From Janthinobacterium sp. PC23-8 (GTDB lineage: Bacteria; Pseudomonadota; Gammaproteobacteria; Burkholderiales; Burkholderiaceae_D), in contig NZ_NJGY01000003.1 of the NCBI RefSeq assembly GCF_002250505.1, forward strand, positions 568,660 to 632,659: DNA of 64,000 bases, given 5' to 3'. Positions 15,646-24,409 of the stretch are shown here, piece by piece. Below the pieces are notes generated by a model that did no database searches, was not told the origin of the DNA, and saw only the letters and a program-made list of their open reading frames with translations. How positions within the stretch are numbered: the first letter of the stretch is position 1; each line of letters starts with the position of its first letter. The translations under genes were made by a program, and so were the position numbers.

Positions 15646-18072
15646 ATGCAATTTTCCGAAAACTGGCTCCGTACCATGGTCGATCCGAAGATGACTTCGG
15701 ACGAACTGGCCCATCTGTTGACCATGTCCGGTCTGGAAGTCGAGGACGTCGATCCTGTCGCGCCTCCGTTCTCGAACGTGGTGGTGGGCCTGGTCCTGGA
15801 GATGGAGAAACATCCGAACGCCGACCGCCTGAACGTGTGCAAGGTCGATGTCGGCACCGGCACCATGCTCACCATCGTCTGCGGCGCGCCCAATGTGCGC
15901 CCGGGCCTGCGCGTGGTGTGCGCCAAGGCCGGCGCCGTGCTGCCGCCGGGCGTCGACGGCAAGCCGTTTGAAATCAAGGTTGGCCAGCTGCGTGGCGTCG
16001 AGTCGCAGGGCATGCTGTGCTCGGCGCGCGAGCTGAAATTGTCCGAAGAAAACGCTGGCTTGATGGAACTGCCGGACGACGCGCCGGTCGGCCAGAACTT
16101 CCGCGATTACTATGCCTTGAACGATTTGAAATTCACCATCAAGCTCACTCCCAACAAGGCGGACTGCCTGTCGGTGCTGGGCGTGGCGCGCGAAGTGTCG
16201 GCGCTGACCGGTGTGCCCCTGAATGCACCCCAGTTCAGTGTCGTTCCCGTATCGAGTGACGAAGTGCTGCCCGTCACAGTGAGCGCACCCGACCTGTGCG
16301 GCCGTTTCACGGGCCGCGTGATCCGTGGACTCAATGCAAAAGCCGCCACGCCGGACTGGATGAAGCAGCGCCTCGAGCGCAGCGGCCAGCGTCCGCTGTC
16401 GGCCCTGGTCGATATCTCGAACTACGTGATGCTGGAACTGGGCCGCCCGAGCCACGTGTTTGACCTGGCCAAGATCCACGGCAGCCTCGATATCCGCTGG
16501 GGCAAGGCTGGCGAATCCGTCAAGCTGTTGAACGGCAGCACGGTGGCCGTCGACGACTGGATCGGCGTGATCGCCGACGAGCAGGAAATCGAGTCGCTGG
16601 CCGGCATCATGGGCGGCGACGCCAGTTCCGTGTCGGACGATACCGACAGCATCTACCTGGAAGCGGCGTTCTGGTGGCCGAACGCGATTCAAGGCCGCGC
16701 GCGCCGTTTGAATTTTTCGACCGATGCCGCGCACCGTTTCGAGCGCGGCGTCGATTTTGCCACTACGGTCGAGCATATCGAACGCATCACGGCGTTGATC
16801 GTGGAAATTTGCGGCACGCCCGCCACCACCGTCGGCCCGGTCGACGACCATGTGGTCAACCTGCCGCAACGCAGCCCGGTGGCCATGCGGACGGCGCGCG
16901 CGCAAAAAGTGATCGGCGTGCCGCTCAACGATGACGTGATCGCCGATATCTTCACGCGCCTGGCGCTGCCGTTCACGTTGCTTGATGGCGTGTTCTCCGT
17001 CACTTCGCCCAGCTACCGTTTCGATATCGAAATCGAGGAAGACCTGATCGAGGAAGTGGCGCGCGTGTATGGCTTTGAAAACATCCCGGCTTTGCCGCCG
17101 GTGGCCGCCAACGTGATGCAGATCGCACCGGAAAACACGCGTTCGTTGTTTGCCGTGCGCCATGAACTGGCCGACCTGGGCTTCCAGGAAGTTGTCAACA
17201 TGAGCTTTGTCGACAGCGCCTGGGAGCGCGATTTCTCGGGTAATACCAATCCGATCAAATTGCAGAATCCGATTGCCAGCCAGATGAGCGTGATGCGCTC
17301 GTCCCTGATCGGCAGCCTGGTCGCCAATGTGCGCTACAACCTGAACCGCAAGACGGGCCGGGTGCGCATTTTTGAAGTGGGCGCCATTTACCAGCGCGAC
17401 GAGGGGGTACTCAACGGCGCCCTGTCGGTGGCCGGTTACGCCCAGCCGAAACGGGTCGCGGCCATGGCTTATGGTCCGGTGGCCGACGAGCAGTGGGGCC
17501 AGCCGGCGCGCACGGTCGACTTCTTCGACGTGAAAGCGGACCTGGAAGCGCTGTTTGCGCCCCAGGTGCTGCGTTTTACCAAGGCAGAACACCCGGCGCT
17601 GCATCCGGGCCGTTCGGCCAACGTCGAACTCGATGGCAAGGTCATCGGCTTTATCGGCGAATTGCACCCGCGCTGGATGCAAAAGTATGATCTGCCGCAA
17701 GCACCGGTCTTGTTCGAAGTCGATGCCGAAGCCTTGACGCGGCGTGTGGTGCCGGTGTATGCGGAAATTTCGAAATTCCCCGGCGCCAGCCGCGACCTGG
17801 CGGTGCTCGTCAAGCAGACTGTGGCGGCGCAGGATCTGCTCGATACCCTGCATGCGGCGGCGCAGGCCAGCGCTGCGGCAAGGATCGTGCAAGCCATTGT
17901 TTTATTTGATGAATATCGCGGAAAAGGGCTGGAAATGGATGAAAAAAGCCTTGCTTTCCGGATTAGCTTGCAAGATACTCAAAATACCCTGCAAGACGAT
18001 GTGGTTGACGGCCTGATGGCCGTGCTGATCGAGGCGGCAAAGCAGGGCCACGACGCGAAACTGCGTTCGTAA
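15646..18072 (+). CDS. pheT: Phenylalanine--tRNA ligase beta subunit
   Basis: ATG 15646 is used rather than TTG 15640; the product has 808 residues. Visible parts are the EMAP/tRNA-binding OB fold at about residues 40-150 ([26 protein letters not shown]), the B3/B4 editing domain, the B5 DNA-binding-like domain ([26 protein letters not shown]), and the C-terminal anticodon-binding ferredoxin fold. It edits Tyr-tRNA-Phe and binds tRNA. The 79-base spacer to pheS keeps it in the same operon. Confidence 0.98.
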   Translation: MQFSENWLRTMVDPKMTSDELAHLLTMSGLEVEDVDPVAPPFSNVVVGLVLEMEKHPNADRLNVCKVDVGTGTMLTIVCGAPNVRPGLRVVCAKAGAVLPPGVDGKPFEIKVGQLRGVESQGMLCSARELKLSEENAGLMELPDDAPVGQNFRDYYALNDLKFTIKLTPNKADCLSVLGVAREVSALTGVPLNAPQFSVVPVSSDEVLPVTVSAPDLCGRFTGRVIRGLNAKAATPDWMKQRLERSGQRPLSALVDISNYVMLELGRPSHVFDLAKIHGSLDIRWGKAGESVKLLNGSTVAVDDWIGVIADEQEIESLAGIMGGDASSVSDDTDSIYLEAAFWWPNAIQGRARRLNFSTDAAHRFERGVDFATTVEHIERITALIVEICGTPATTVGPVDDHVVNLPQRSPVAMRTARAQKVIGVPLNDDVIADIFTRLALPFTLLDGVFSVTSPSYRFDIEIEEDLIEEVARVYGFENIPALPPVAANVMQIAPENTRSLFAVRHELADLGFQEVVNMSFVDSAWERDFSGNTNPIKLQNPIASQMSVMRSSLIGSLVANVRYNLNRKTGRVRIFEVGAIYQRDEGVLNGALSVAGYAQPKRVAAMAYGPVADEQWGQPARTVDFFDVKADLEALFAPQVLRFTKAEHPALHPGRSANVELDGKVIGFIGELHPRWMQKYDLPQAPVLFEVDAEALTRRVVPVYAEISKFPGASRDLAVLVKQTVAAQDLLDTLHAAAQASAAARIVQAIVLFDEYRGKGLEMDEKSLAFRISLQDTQNTLQDDVVDGLMAVLIEAAKQGHDAKLRS

Positions 18073-18153
18073 TAGCGGTAAAAACAGCGGCAAACCGGGC
18101 CGGCGCGATGCGCTGGCCTGTTTGTCGTTCACTGATATTGTCCCGGGCATGCC

Positions 18154-18606
18154 ATGCGGCGCGCGGGCGCACAGAAAAGGCAGGGCAGGAAAATTAATAA
18201 TAGCGACGTTGATTCCGCCGTACTGCAGTCCGCACTGGCCGCTGATTTGCATCGGGCCATGCTGGTTGCCAAAGTGCGCCAGGAAGCGGAAAAAGATCTC
18301 CCCACCTTGACCAAGGCGGAACTGGCCGAACTGCTGTTCGAACAGGTCGGCCTGAACAAGCGCGAAGCAAAAGACATGGTCGAGACCTTCTTTGACGAGA
18401 TCCGCAACGCGCTCGAGCGCGGCGAAGCTGTCAAGCTGTCCGGCTTCGGCAATTTCCAGTTGCGCGACAAGCCGCAGCGCCCCGGCCGTAACCCGAAGAC
18501 CGGCGAAGAAATTCCCATCACGGCGCGCCGTGTGGTGACCTTCCATGCCAGCCAGAAGCTGAAAAGCATGGTCGAAGAGACCAGTCCGCTGGCCCGTGCT
18601 GCCTGA
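18154..18606 (+). CDS. ihfA: Integration host factor alpha subunit with N-terminal extension
   Basis: The IHF/HU core is unmistakable: [36 protein letters not shown], then [45 protein letters not shown], with the DNA-intercalating Pro in the [15 protein letters not shown] arm. Compared with the 99-residue E. coli protein it has up to 50 additional N-terminal residues (from about [21 protein letters not shown]). No strong ribosome-binding site marks the start: ATG 18154 is given, while ATG 18259 or a non-ATG codon near 18193 are alternatives. IHF-alpha pairs with IHF-beta to bend DNA. A sigma-54 promoter in this window may need it. Confidence 0.9.
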   Translation: MRRAGAQKRQGRKINNSDVDSAVLQSALAADLHRAMLVAKVRQEAEKDLPTLTKAELAELLFEQVGLNKREAKDMVETFFDEIRNALERGEAVKLSGFGNFQLRDKPQRPGRNPKTGEEIPITARRVVTFHASQKLKSMVEETSPLARAA

Positions 18607-18616
18607 GTGAGTGGCG

Positions 18617-19042
18617 ATGAACGAGCGCATCAGTAAGACCGAGTTGATCGCCTTGCCGCCGATACCGGCCAAGCGCTACTTCACGATCGGCGAGGTGAGC
18701 GAGCTGTGCGGTGTCAAGCCCCATGTGCTGCGCTATTGGGAGCAGGAATTCTCCCAGCTCAAGCCGGTAAAGCGGCGTGGCAACCGCCGCTATTATCAGC
18801 ATCACGAGGTGCTGCTGATACGGCGCATCCGCGAGTTGCTGTACGAACAGGGCTTTACCATCAGCGGTGCGCGCAACAAGCTCGACATCCGTGGCGGCCT
18901 GCATGCCGCGTCCATGACCGATGCCGACACCGACAGTTCGGCGTTGCCGGCCATCGTGACGCCACCGACGGAAGCGCCGCTGGACCGCGACTGGCTGCGT
19001 GGTGAATTATTTGCGATACTTGCCTTGCTAAAACAAGACTAG
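18617..19042 (+). CDS. MerR-family transcriptional regulator
   Basis: ATG 18617 is preferred over GTG 18611; the product has 141 residues. The N-terminal winged helix (YFTIGEVSELCGVKPHVLRYWEQEF, residues 21-45) and the RRYYQHHEVLLIRRIRELLYEQGFTI helix pair define MerR. The C-terminal effector segment is short and lacks metal-binding Cys. This MerR gene follows ihfA in most Burkholderiales; its regulon is not established from sequence. Confidence 0.93.
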   Translation: MNERISKTELIALPPIPAKRYFTIGEVSELCGVKPHVLRYWEQEFSQLKPVKRRGNRRYYQHHEVLLIRRIRELLYEQGFTISGARNKLDIRGGLHAASMTDADTDSSALPAIVTPPTEAPLDRDWLRGELFAILALLKQD

Positions 19043-19171
19043 GTCCAATATGGATGGGGGTGTTTGATAACGCTGTTTTTTTGACTAAAATGGTGTTATG
19101 CACGCCTTGTCAGGTGCGCCGTGCGCATTTTACTTATAATGTTCTAGTTGCGTTTTTGTTAGTGACGCTGA

Positions 19172-19195
19172 ACCGGTGCCTGTAGATGCACCGGT
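19172..19195 (+). promoter_or_regulatory. Inverted repeat upstream of the response-regulator gene
   Basis: ACCGGTGC-N8-GCACCGGT is a perfect 8-bp inverted repeat 37 bases before the start codon, downstream of a TATAAT at 19135-19140. It may be an operator or an mRNA hairpin of the two-component operon. Confidence 0.4.
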
Positions 19196-19231
19196 AGTCT
19201 TTCCCAAGCCAGGAAAATTTAAGGGGAAACA

Positions 19232-19864
19232 ATGATACGCGTTGCCATTTGTGATGATCACCAAATAGTACGAGCCGGATTCAAGCAGATTTTTTCATCG
19301 TCTGACGATTTTAATGTGGTGGCGGAAGCCGGTACCGGGCGCGAAGCGCTCGATATCGCCCGCCGCGAAATATGTGATGTGCTGCTGCTCGATATCGCCA
19401 TGCCCGACCAGAGCGGCATCGATACCCTGCGCACGATCCGCCAGGGCCAGCCGGAATTGCCGGTGTTGATACTGAGCGGTTATCCGGCCCAGCAATACGC
19501 GCTGAACCTGTTCAAGATGGGCGCCAATGGCTATCTGAACAAGGAATGCGAGGCCGACGAACTGATGACGGCCGTGCGCACGGTGTACCAGGGCCGACGT
19601 TACGTCAGCTCGACCGTGGGCGAGTTGCTGGCACAGTCGTTCGACCGAGACACCAACGCGGCCTTGCACACGGAACTGTCGGACCGCGAGTTCCAGGTCT
19701 TCCTGCGCCTGGCGCGCGGCGCCACCGTGTCCGATATCGGCGTGGCGCTGTCGCTGAGTATCAAAACGGTCAGTACCTACCGCACCCGCATCATGGAAAA
19801 GATGGGCTTGCAATCGAATAGCGACCTCACGTACTACGCCATGAAAAACAATCTGCTCGACTGA
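19232..19864 (+). CDS. NarL/FixJ-type response regulator
   Basis: A 210-residue protein with an N-terminal receiver (residues 1-120). Acidic pocket ICDDH, phospho-acceptor Asp in DVLLLDIAMPDQSG and a Lys in LNKECEADEL are visible. A LuxR-type HTH is at the C-terminus (LSDREFQVFLRLARGATVSDIGVALSLSIKTVSTYRTRIMEKM). It is followed 145 bases later by a HisKA_3 sensor kinase on the same strand, its likely partner. The upstream AAGGGGAAACA site is strong. Confidence 0.95.
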   Translation: MIRVAICDDHQIVRAGFKQIFSSSDDFNVVAEAGTGREALDIARREICDVLLLDIAMPDQSGIDTLRTIRQGQPELPVLILSGYPAQQYALNLFKMGANGYLNKECEADELMTAVRTVYQGRRYVSSTVGELLAQSFDRDTNAALHTELSDREFQVFLRLARGATVSDIGVALSLSIKTVSTYRTRIMEKMGLQSNSDLTYYAMKNNLLD

Positions 19865-20009
19865 TCCCTGCAGGACAACTATGCCCGGTTGGTCTGTTTG
19901 CTTGCCCGCCGGCCAGATAGCGTGCGGAGCGGCACTTTGTAGCGGGGTTATAATTGGCCGGCGCTGGCGTTCTCTGCCGCGCTGAACCTTGCTAAGGACG
20001 CACATCAGG

Positions 20010-21413
20010 ATGTATTTTTCCGTCGAACCGGCGCCGTCTCATCGCCTGCCCCTGTACAAGACCATCCTTTGTGTCACCTGCGCGTTGTTGCTGGTGCTCA
20101 ATGGCTTCAGCCTGTCCCACAACCTCGAAACACTCAAGAGCACCAACGCCTTGCTGACGCAAAGCGCCAGGGTGGCCGACCGCCTGCAATATTTGAACGT
20201 GCTGGTGCTCGATGCGGAAAGCAGCTTGCGCGGCTATTTCATTTCCAATACCGATACCTATCTGGGGCCGTCGCGCACCGCCACCGCCGAAATCGATAGC
20301 GAATTGCGCGGCCTGGAAGCGTTATTGCAGGGTAGTCCCAGCCAGCTGAAAAACCTGGCCCAGCTCAAGACACTGATCCAGCGAAAAATGACGACACTCG
20401 ATGAATCGATCAATGTCTACAAGCAGGGCGGCCTGTCCGATATCGTCAATATCGCCAGGGTCAGCGACGAGCGCGCCACCATGGATGAGATCCGCCTGCA
20501 GGTGGTGATCATGGTGCGCGAACAGAATGAGGCGCTGGCCGCCGGCAGCGCGGCGTTTTACCGCGAATACCAGAAAGCCGTGTTGCTGGGTATCGGTATC
20601 AACGGCGTGGCCATCTTCGTGCTGATCATGTTTTATCAACTGGTGCGGCGCAGTTTCCAGAACCGGGCGGCGGTCGAGTTCGCGCTGCAAAACGCCAACG
20701 ACACCCTGGAGTCGACCGTTGTCAAGCGCACCGAACAGCTATCTGTCCTGTCGCGTCACTTGATCAGCGTCAATGAAGTGGAAAAGGCGCGGCTGGCGCG
20801 CGAATTGCATGATGAACTTGGCGCCAACCTGACCTCGATCAGCATGGACCTGGGCGCCGTCACCCAGCAGTTGGCGCATAGCCACCCCGAACTGGCGGCG
20901 CAACTGCGTCACGCCAAGGCCACCTTGCTCGAAACAGTGGAACTGAAGCGCCGCATCGTTGAAGACTTGCGCCCCAGCCTGCTCGACAATCTGGGCTTGT
21001 GCGCCGCCATCGAGAGCTATTGCGAGGATTTTGCGCGCATGAGTTCGGTGCGCTGCGATACCGATGTCGCCATCCATATCGACAACCGCGAAGCGACGCT
21101 GACGATCGCGCTGTTTCGCATCGTGCAGGAGTCGCTGACCAATATCCTGAAGTACGCCAGGGCGGGCACGGTCACGGTCAGCCTGAAGCGCAATGAAACG
21201 GGACTGGTACTGCGCGTCATCGATGACGGCGTCGGCATTACGGAAGACGCCTTGCTCAAGCCGATGTCGCACGGGCTGCTGGGCATGCGTGAGCGGGCCC
21301 TGCTGCTCGGTGGCAGCCTCACCGTCAAGCCCGGCCCGCAAGGCAAGGGCACGTGCGTCGAAGCGCTGATACCGTTGCCGTTGACGCCGGAACCGGATGA
21401 CATCGTAGCCTGA
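20010..21413 (+). CDS. Sensor histidine kinase (CHASE3, HisKA_3)
   Basis: ATG 20010 is used rather than TTG 19989; the product has 467 residues. One membrane helix (about residues 16-35) precedes a helical periplasmic CHASE3-like sensor (about 36-180). A second helix follows (about 184-206, LLGIGINGVAIFVLIMFY), then a coiled coil, the HPK7 phosphorylation motif ARLARELHDELGANLTSI with the acceptor His, and an HATPase with ENL-type RIVQESLTNILKYA, DDGVGI and GLLGMRERALLLGG. It should autophosphorylate and drive the preceding NarL-type regulator; the signal is unknown. Confidence 0.93.
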   Translation: MYFSVEPAPSHRLPLYKTILCVTCALLLVLNGFSLSHNLETLKSTNALLTQSARVADRLQYLNVLVLDAESSLRGYFISNTDTYLGPSRTATAEIDSELRGLEALLQGSPSQLKNLAQLKTLIQRKMTTLDESINVYKQGGLSDIVNIARVSDERATMDEIRLQVVIMVREQNEALAAGSAAFYREYQKAVLLGIGINGVAIFVLIMFYQLVRRSFQNRAAVEFALQNANDTLESTVVKRTEQLSVLSRHLISVNEVEKARLARELHDELGANLTSISMDLGAVTQQLAHSHPELAAQLRHAKATLLETVELKRRIVEDLRPSLLDNLGLCAAIESYCEDFARMSSVRCDTDVAIHIDNREATLTIALFRIVQESLTNILKYARAGTVTVSLKRNETGLVLRVIDDGVGITEDALLKPMSHGLLGMRERALLLGGSLTVKPGPQGKGTCVEALIPLPLTPEPDDIVA

Positions 21414-21436
21414 GTTTCAAACCGGGGCCTGTAACA

Positions 21437-21478
21437 GAAAATGGCCGGGCATGCATGCATGCATGTCCGGCCATTTTT
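21437..21478. terminator. Bidirectional terminator between sensor kinase and crp-type gene
   Basis: AAAATGGCCGG pairs with CCGGCCATTTTT across a loop containing a repeated ATGC. T-runs exist in both orientations, which serves the convergent genes on either side. Confidence 0.85.
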
Positions 21479-21499
21479 GCAAGCGCCAGGCGACGCTGA

Positions 21500-22309
21500 T
21501 CAGCAGCGTGCGACGTCGCGCAGCAGGCGGTCGTATTCGGTCTTGGCAACCTTGTAGCACTCGCCGGCGTAGTCTTCCAGGCCGGCACGGTCCAGCACCG
21601 TGATATTGCCGCGGCGATAGTGGATCAGGCCTTCATCCTGCAGCTTGCCAGCGGCGGCCGTGATGCTTTCGCGGCGCACGCCCAGCATGATGGAGATCAG
21701 TTCCTGGGTCACTTTCAGTTCGTTCGATGGCGAGCGGTCCAGGCGATCCAGCAACCAGCGGCACAGCTTTTGTTCGATCGAGCTGTGACGGCCGCCAACG
21801 GCGTTCTGCGCCATCTGGGCGAACAGGGCGTTGGTATAGCGCATCAGCAGCTGGGGCAGGGCGCCGCCCTGGTTGAAGGCTACACGCAGGCTCTGCGTTT
21901 TCAGGCGGTAGCCGTAGCCGGCGCTTTGCACGACTGCCGTGCACATGGCACGCTCACCGGCCACCAGCGACACGCCGACCACACCTTCATGGCCGACCAC
22001 CGCGATCTCGGTGGTGGCGCCGTCTTCCATTACGTACAGCAGCGACACGATGGCGGTGGTCGGGAAGTAAGTGTATTCCAGGCAGTTGCCGTAAGCATAC
22101 AGTTCTTTACCGAAAGGTAGTTCGACCAGTTCCAGGTGCTCGAACAGCGATTCCAGTGCGGCGCGTGGCAGGGCGCCCAGCAATTCATTCTGCTGCGCAC
22201 TGCTCAGGCTGATCCGCGACCCAAGCTTGATTTCGCGTCCGGTCGCAGACATGGCGTGTGGCAGCATCTGGTTCTTCTGGACCGGGGCGTTAAGTTGAGT
22301 TTGGTTCAT
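21500..22309 (-). CDS. Crp/Fnr-family transcriptional regulator
   Basis: A 269-residue regulator. The N-terminal cyclic-nucleotide-binding-type beta roll (about residues 55-170) lacks the FNR Cys cluster and lacks a clear cAMP-binding RxS motif. The C-terminal winged helix has VTQELISIMLGVRRESITAAAGKLQDEGLI. Proteins of this subgroup are common in Burkholderiales and their ligand is unclear. GAGGAA upstream of the ATG marks the start. GTAG/CTAC palindromes in its promoter region could be autoregulatory sites. Confidence 0.9.
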   Translation of the reverse strand: MNQTQLNAPVQKNQMLPHAMSATGREIKLGSRISLSSAQQNELLGALPRAALESLFEHLELVELPFGKELYAYGNCLEYTYFPTTAIVSLLYVMEDGATTEIAVVGHEGVVGVSLVAGERAMCTAVVQSAGYGYRLKTQSLRVAFNQGGALPQLLMRYTNALFAQMAQNAVGGRHSSIEQKLCRWLLDRLDRSPSNELKVTQELISIMLGVRRESITAAAGKLQDEGLIHYRRGNITVLDRAGLEDYAGECYKVAKTEYDRLLRDVARC

Positions 22310-22689
22310 TTTATTCCTCGCAGGCTTTTTACATCGGAGTGCGTCTGCTACAGCGGGTGGGTTTCTTTTACCACCGCGCAGTGCAGATCGCGATGTAGCT
22401 ACTTTAAAGGCGTATGTAAGTGGCGAACATAAGATTAGCAGTCGCTACTTTGTAGTCTCATTTGAGGTGGCCTTGTAGTCCCAGTCCTACGACCGTTCTG
22501 TTGACCGCCATTCTTGCGACATCCGGCCCGAATTTGTGATAGCGGAAGCACTTGATTGACTCCGTGCAATATTGAAGCGAGCTGGGCAGAATTGCCCGGG
22601 ATGCCACTTCGCTGTTGGCCGGAGTGGAACAGTTCACACGGAAGGGCGTTCCTTCTGTAAAATCGAGGGTTTTTTGCGAGGGCCATATC
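22310..22689. other. Divergent intergenic region crp-type/prfC
   Basis: This 380-base gap holds no convincing ORF. Small palindromes built from GTAG/CTAC occur at 22395-22402 (GTAGCTAC), 22445-22455 (CTACTTTGTAG) and 22475-22490, nearer the crp-type gene and suitable as its operators. A weak promoter-like pair TTCACA (22633) and TAAAAT (22658) lies before prfC. The rest shows nothing recognisable. Confidence 0.45.
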
Positions 22690-24390
22690 ATGGTCACCAA
22701 TATGGCCAACGAGAACGACAGCATTACCCCCGATTCCACCGCATTGCACGATGGCGCGGAGCCATCGACGGCGGCCGCAACGGGCAACAAGACGCCGGCC
22801 ATGATCGCGCGCGAAGTGCGGCGCCGCCGCACGTTCGGCATCATTTCCCACCCCGACGCGGGTAAAACCACGCTGACGGAAAAACTGTTGCTGTTCTCGG
22901 GCGCGATCCAGATGGCCGGCACCGTCAAGGCCCGCAAATCGGGCCGCCATGCGACATCGGACTGGATGGAAATCGAAAAGCAGCGCGGCATTTCCGTCGC
23001 TTCCTCGGTGATGCAGTTCGAGTTTCGCGACCACGTCGTCAATCTGCTCGACACCCCCGGCCACCAGGACTTCTCGGAAGACACCTACCGCGTGCTGACC
23101 GCCGTCGATTCGGCGCTGATGGTGATCGATGCGGCCAAGGGCGTGGAAGCGCAGACGATCAAGCTGCTGGCCGTGTGCCGCATGCGCAATACGCCCATCG
23201 TCACCTTCATGAACAAGATGGACCGCGAGACGCGCGATCCGCTGGACCTGCTCGACGAACTCGAATCGGTGCTGAAGATCCAGTGCGCGCCCGTCACCTG
23301 GCCGATCGGCATGGGCAAGAACTTCCGCGGCGTGTATCACCTGCTGAACGACGAGATCATGCTGTTCAAGGCCGGCGAGGAAAAGGCCGACGGCGCTTTC
23401 GAGATCATCAAGGGCATCGACAATCCGCGCCTGCAGGAGATGTTCCCGCTCGAGATGGATCAGCTGCGCATGGAAGTGGAACTGGTGCATGGCGCTTCGA
23501 ACCCGTTCAACCTGGAGCAATTCTTGTCCGGCGTGCAGACGCCTGTGTTCTTCGGTTCGGCCATCAACAACTTTGGCGTGCGCGAGATTTTGTCGGCGCT
23601 GGTCGACTGGGCGCCGGCGCCGCGCGAGCGCGATGCGACCGTGCGTTCGGTGGCGCCGTCCGAGCAGCCGTTTACCGGTTTCGTGTTCAAGATCCAGGCC
23701 AATATGGACCCGGCCCACCGCGACCGCATCGCCTTTTTGCGCGTGTGCTCTGGGCGCTTCGAGCGCGGCATGAAGGTCAAGCATTTGCGCCTGGGCCGCG
23801 AGATCAAGGTGTCGAACGTGGTGACCTTCATGGCCTCCTCGCGCGAACAGGTGGAAGAAGCGTATGCGGGCGACATCATCGGCCTGCCGAACCACGGCAA
23901 CATGCAGATCGGCGACAGTTTTTCGGAAGGCGAGCTGCTGACCTTTACCGGCATTCCGTATTTTGCGCCGGACTTCTTCCGCTCGGTGCGCATCCGCAAT
24001 CCGCTGAAAATCAAGCAGTTGCACAAGGGCTTGCAACAGCTGGGCGAAGAGGGTGCGGTGCAGGTCTTCAAGCCGGTGCAGGGCGGCGAGCTGGTGCTGG
24101 GCGCGGTCGGTGTGCTGCAGTTCGAAGTGGTGGCCAGCCGCCTGCTCAACGAATATGGCGTCGACGCCGTGTTCGAAGGCACCAGCATCAGCAGCGCGCG
24201 CTGGGTCAGCTGCGACGACAAGCGCATCTTGCAGGACTTCGAGAATGCGCTCGGCCACAATGTGGCCTACGATGCGGCCGGCAACATGGCCTACCTGGCC
24301 ACTTCTGGCGTCAACTTGCGCCTGACCGAAGAGCGCTGGCCGAAGCTGACCTTCCACGCCACGCGCGAGCATTCGGCCAAGCTGGCCTGA
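22690..24390 (+). CDS. prfC: Peptide chain release factor 3
   Basis: ATG 22690 is preceded by GAGGG at good spacing; the product has 566 residues with a 33-residue polar N-terminal extension compared with E. coli. GTPase motifs are visible: [16 protein letters not shown] (G1), DTPGHQDF (G3) and NKMDR (G4). Domains II and III follow. RF3 is a GTPase that removes RF1/RF2 from the ribosome after termination. It is monocistronic and convergent with the GGDEF-EAL gene. Confidence 0.97.
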   Translation: MVTNMANENDSITPDSTALHDGAEPSTAAATGNKTPAMIAREVRRRRTFGIISHPDAGKTTLTEKLLLFSGAIQMAGTVKARKSGRHATSDWMEIEKQRGISVASSVMQFEFRDHVVNLLDTPGHQDFSEDTYRVLTAVDSALMVIDAAKGVEAQTIKLLAVCRMRNTPIVTFMNKMDRETRDPLDLLDELESVLKIQCAPVTWPIGMGKNFRGVYHLLNDEIMLFKAGEEKADGAFEIIKGIDNPRLQEMFPLEMDQLRMEVELVHGASNPFNLEQFLSGVQTPVFFGSAINNFGVREILSALVDWAPAPRERDATVRSVAPSEQPFTGFVFKIQANMDPAHRDRIAFLRVCSGRFERGMKVKHLRLGREIKVSNVVTFMASSREQVEEAYAGDIIGLPNHGNMQIGDSFSEGELLTFTGIPYFAPDFFRSVRIRNPLKIKQLHKGLQQLGEEGAVQVFKPVQGGELVLGAVGVLQFEVVASRLLNEYGVDAVFEGTSISSARWVSCDDKRILQDFENALGHNVAYDAAGNMAYLATSGVNLRLTEERWPKLTFHATREHSAKLA

Positions 24391-24409
24391 CGCTCCCTTG
24401 TGCAGGCCC

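Noticed and set aside
15559-17892. 777-codon minus-strand ORF opposite pheT
   Set aside because: Antisense shadow of a universally conserved gene in high-GC DNA; composition is His/Arg/Ala-rich without domains.
22633-22663. Promoter of prfC
   Set aside because: TTCACA and TAAAAT are 19 bases apart and only weakly match consensus; mentioned in the intergenic entry but not called.
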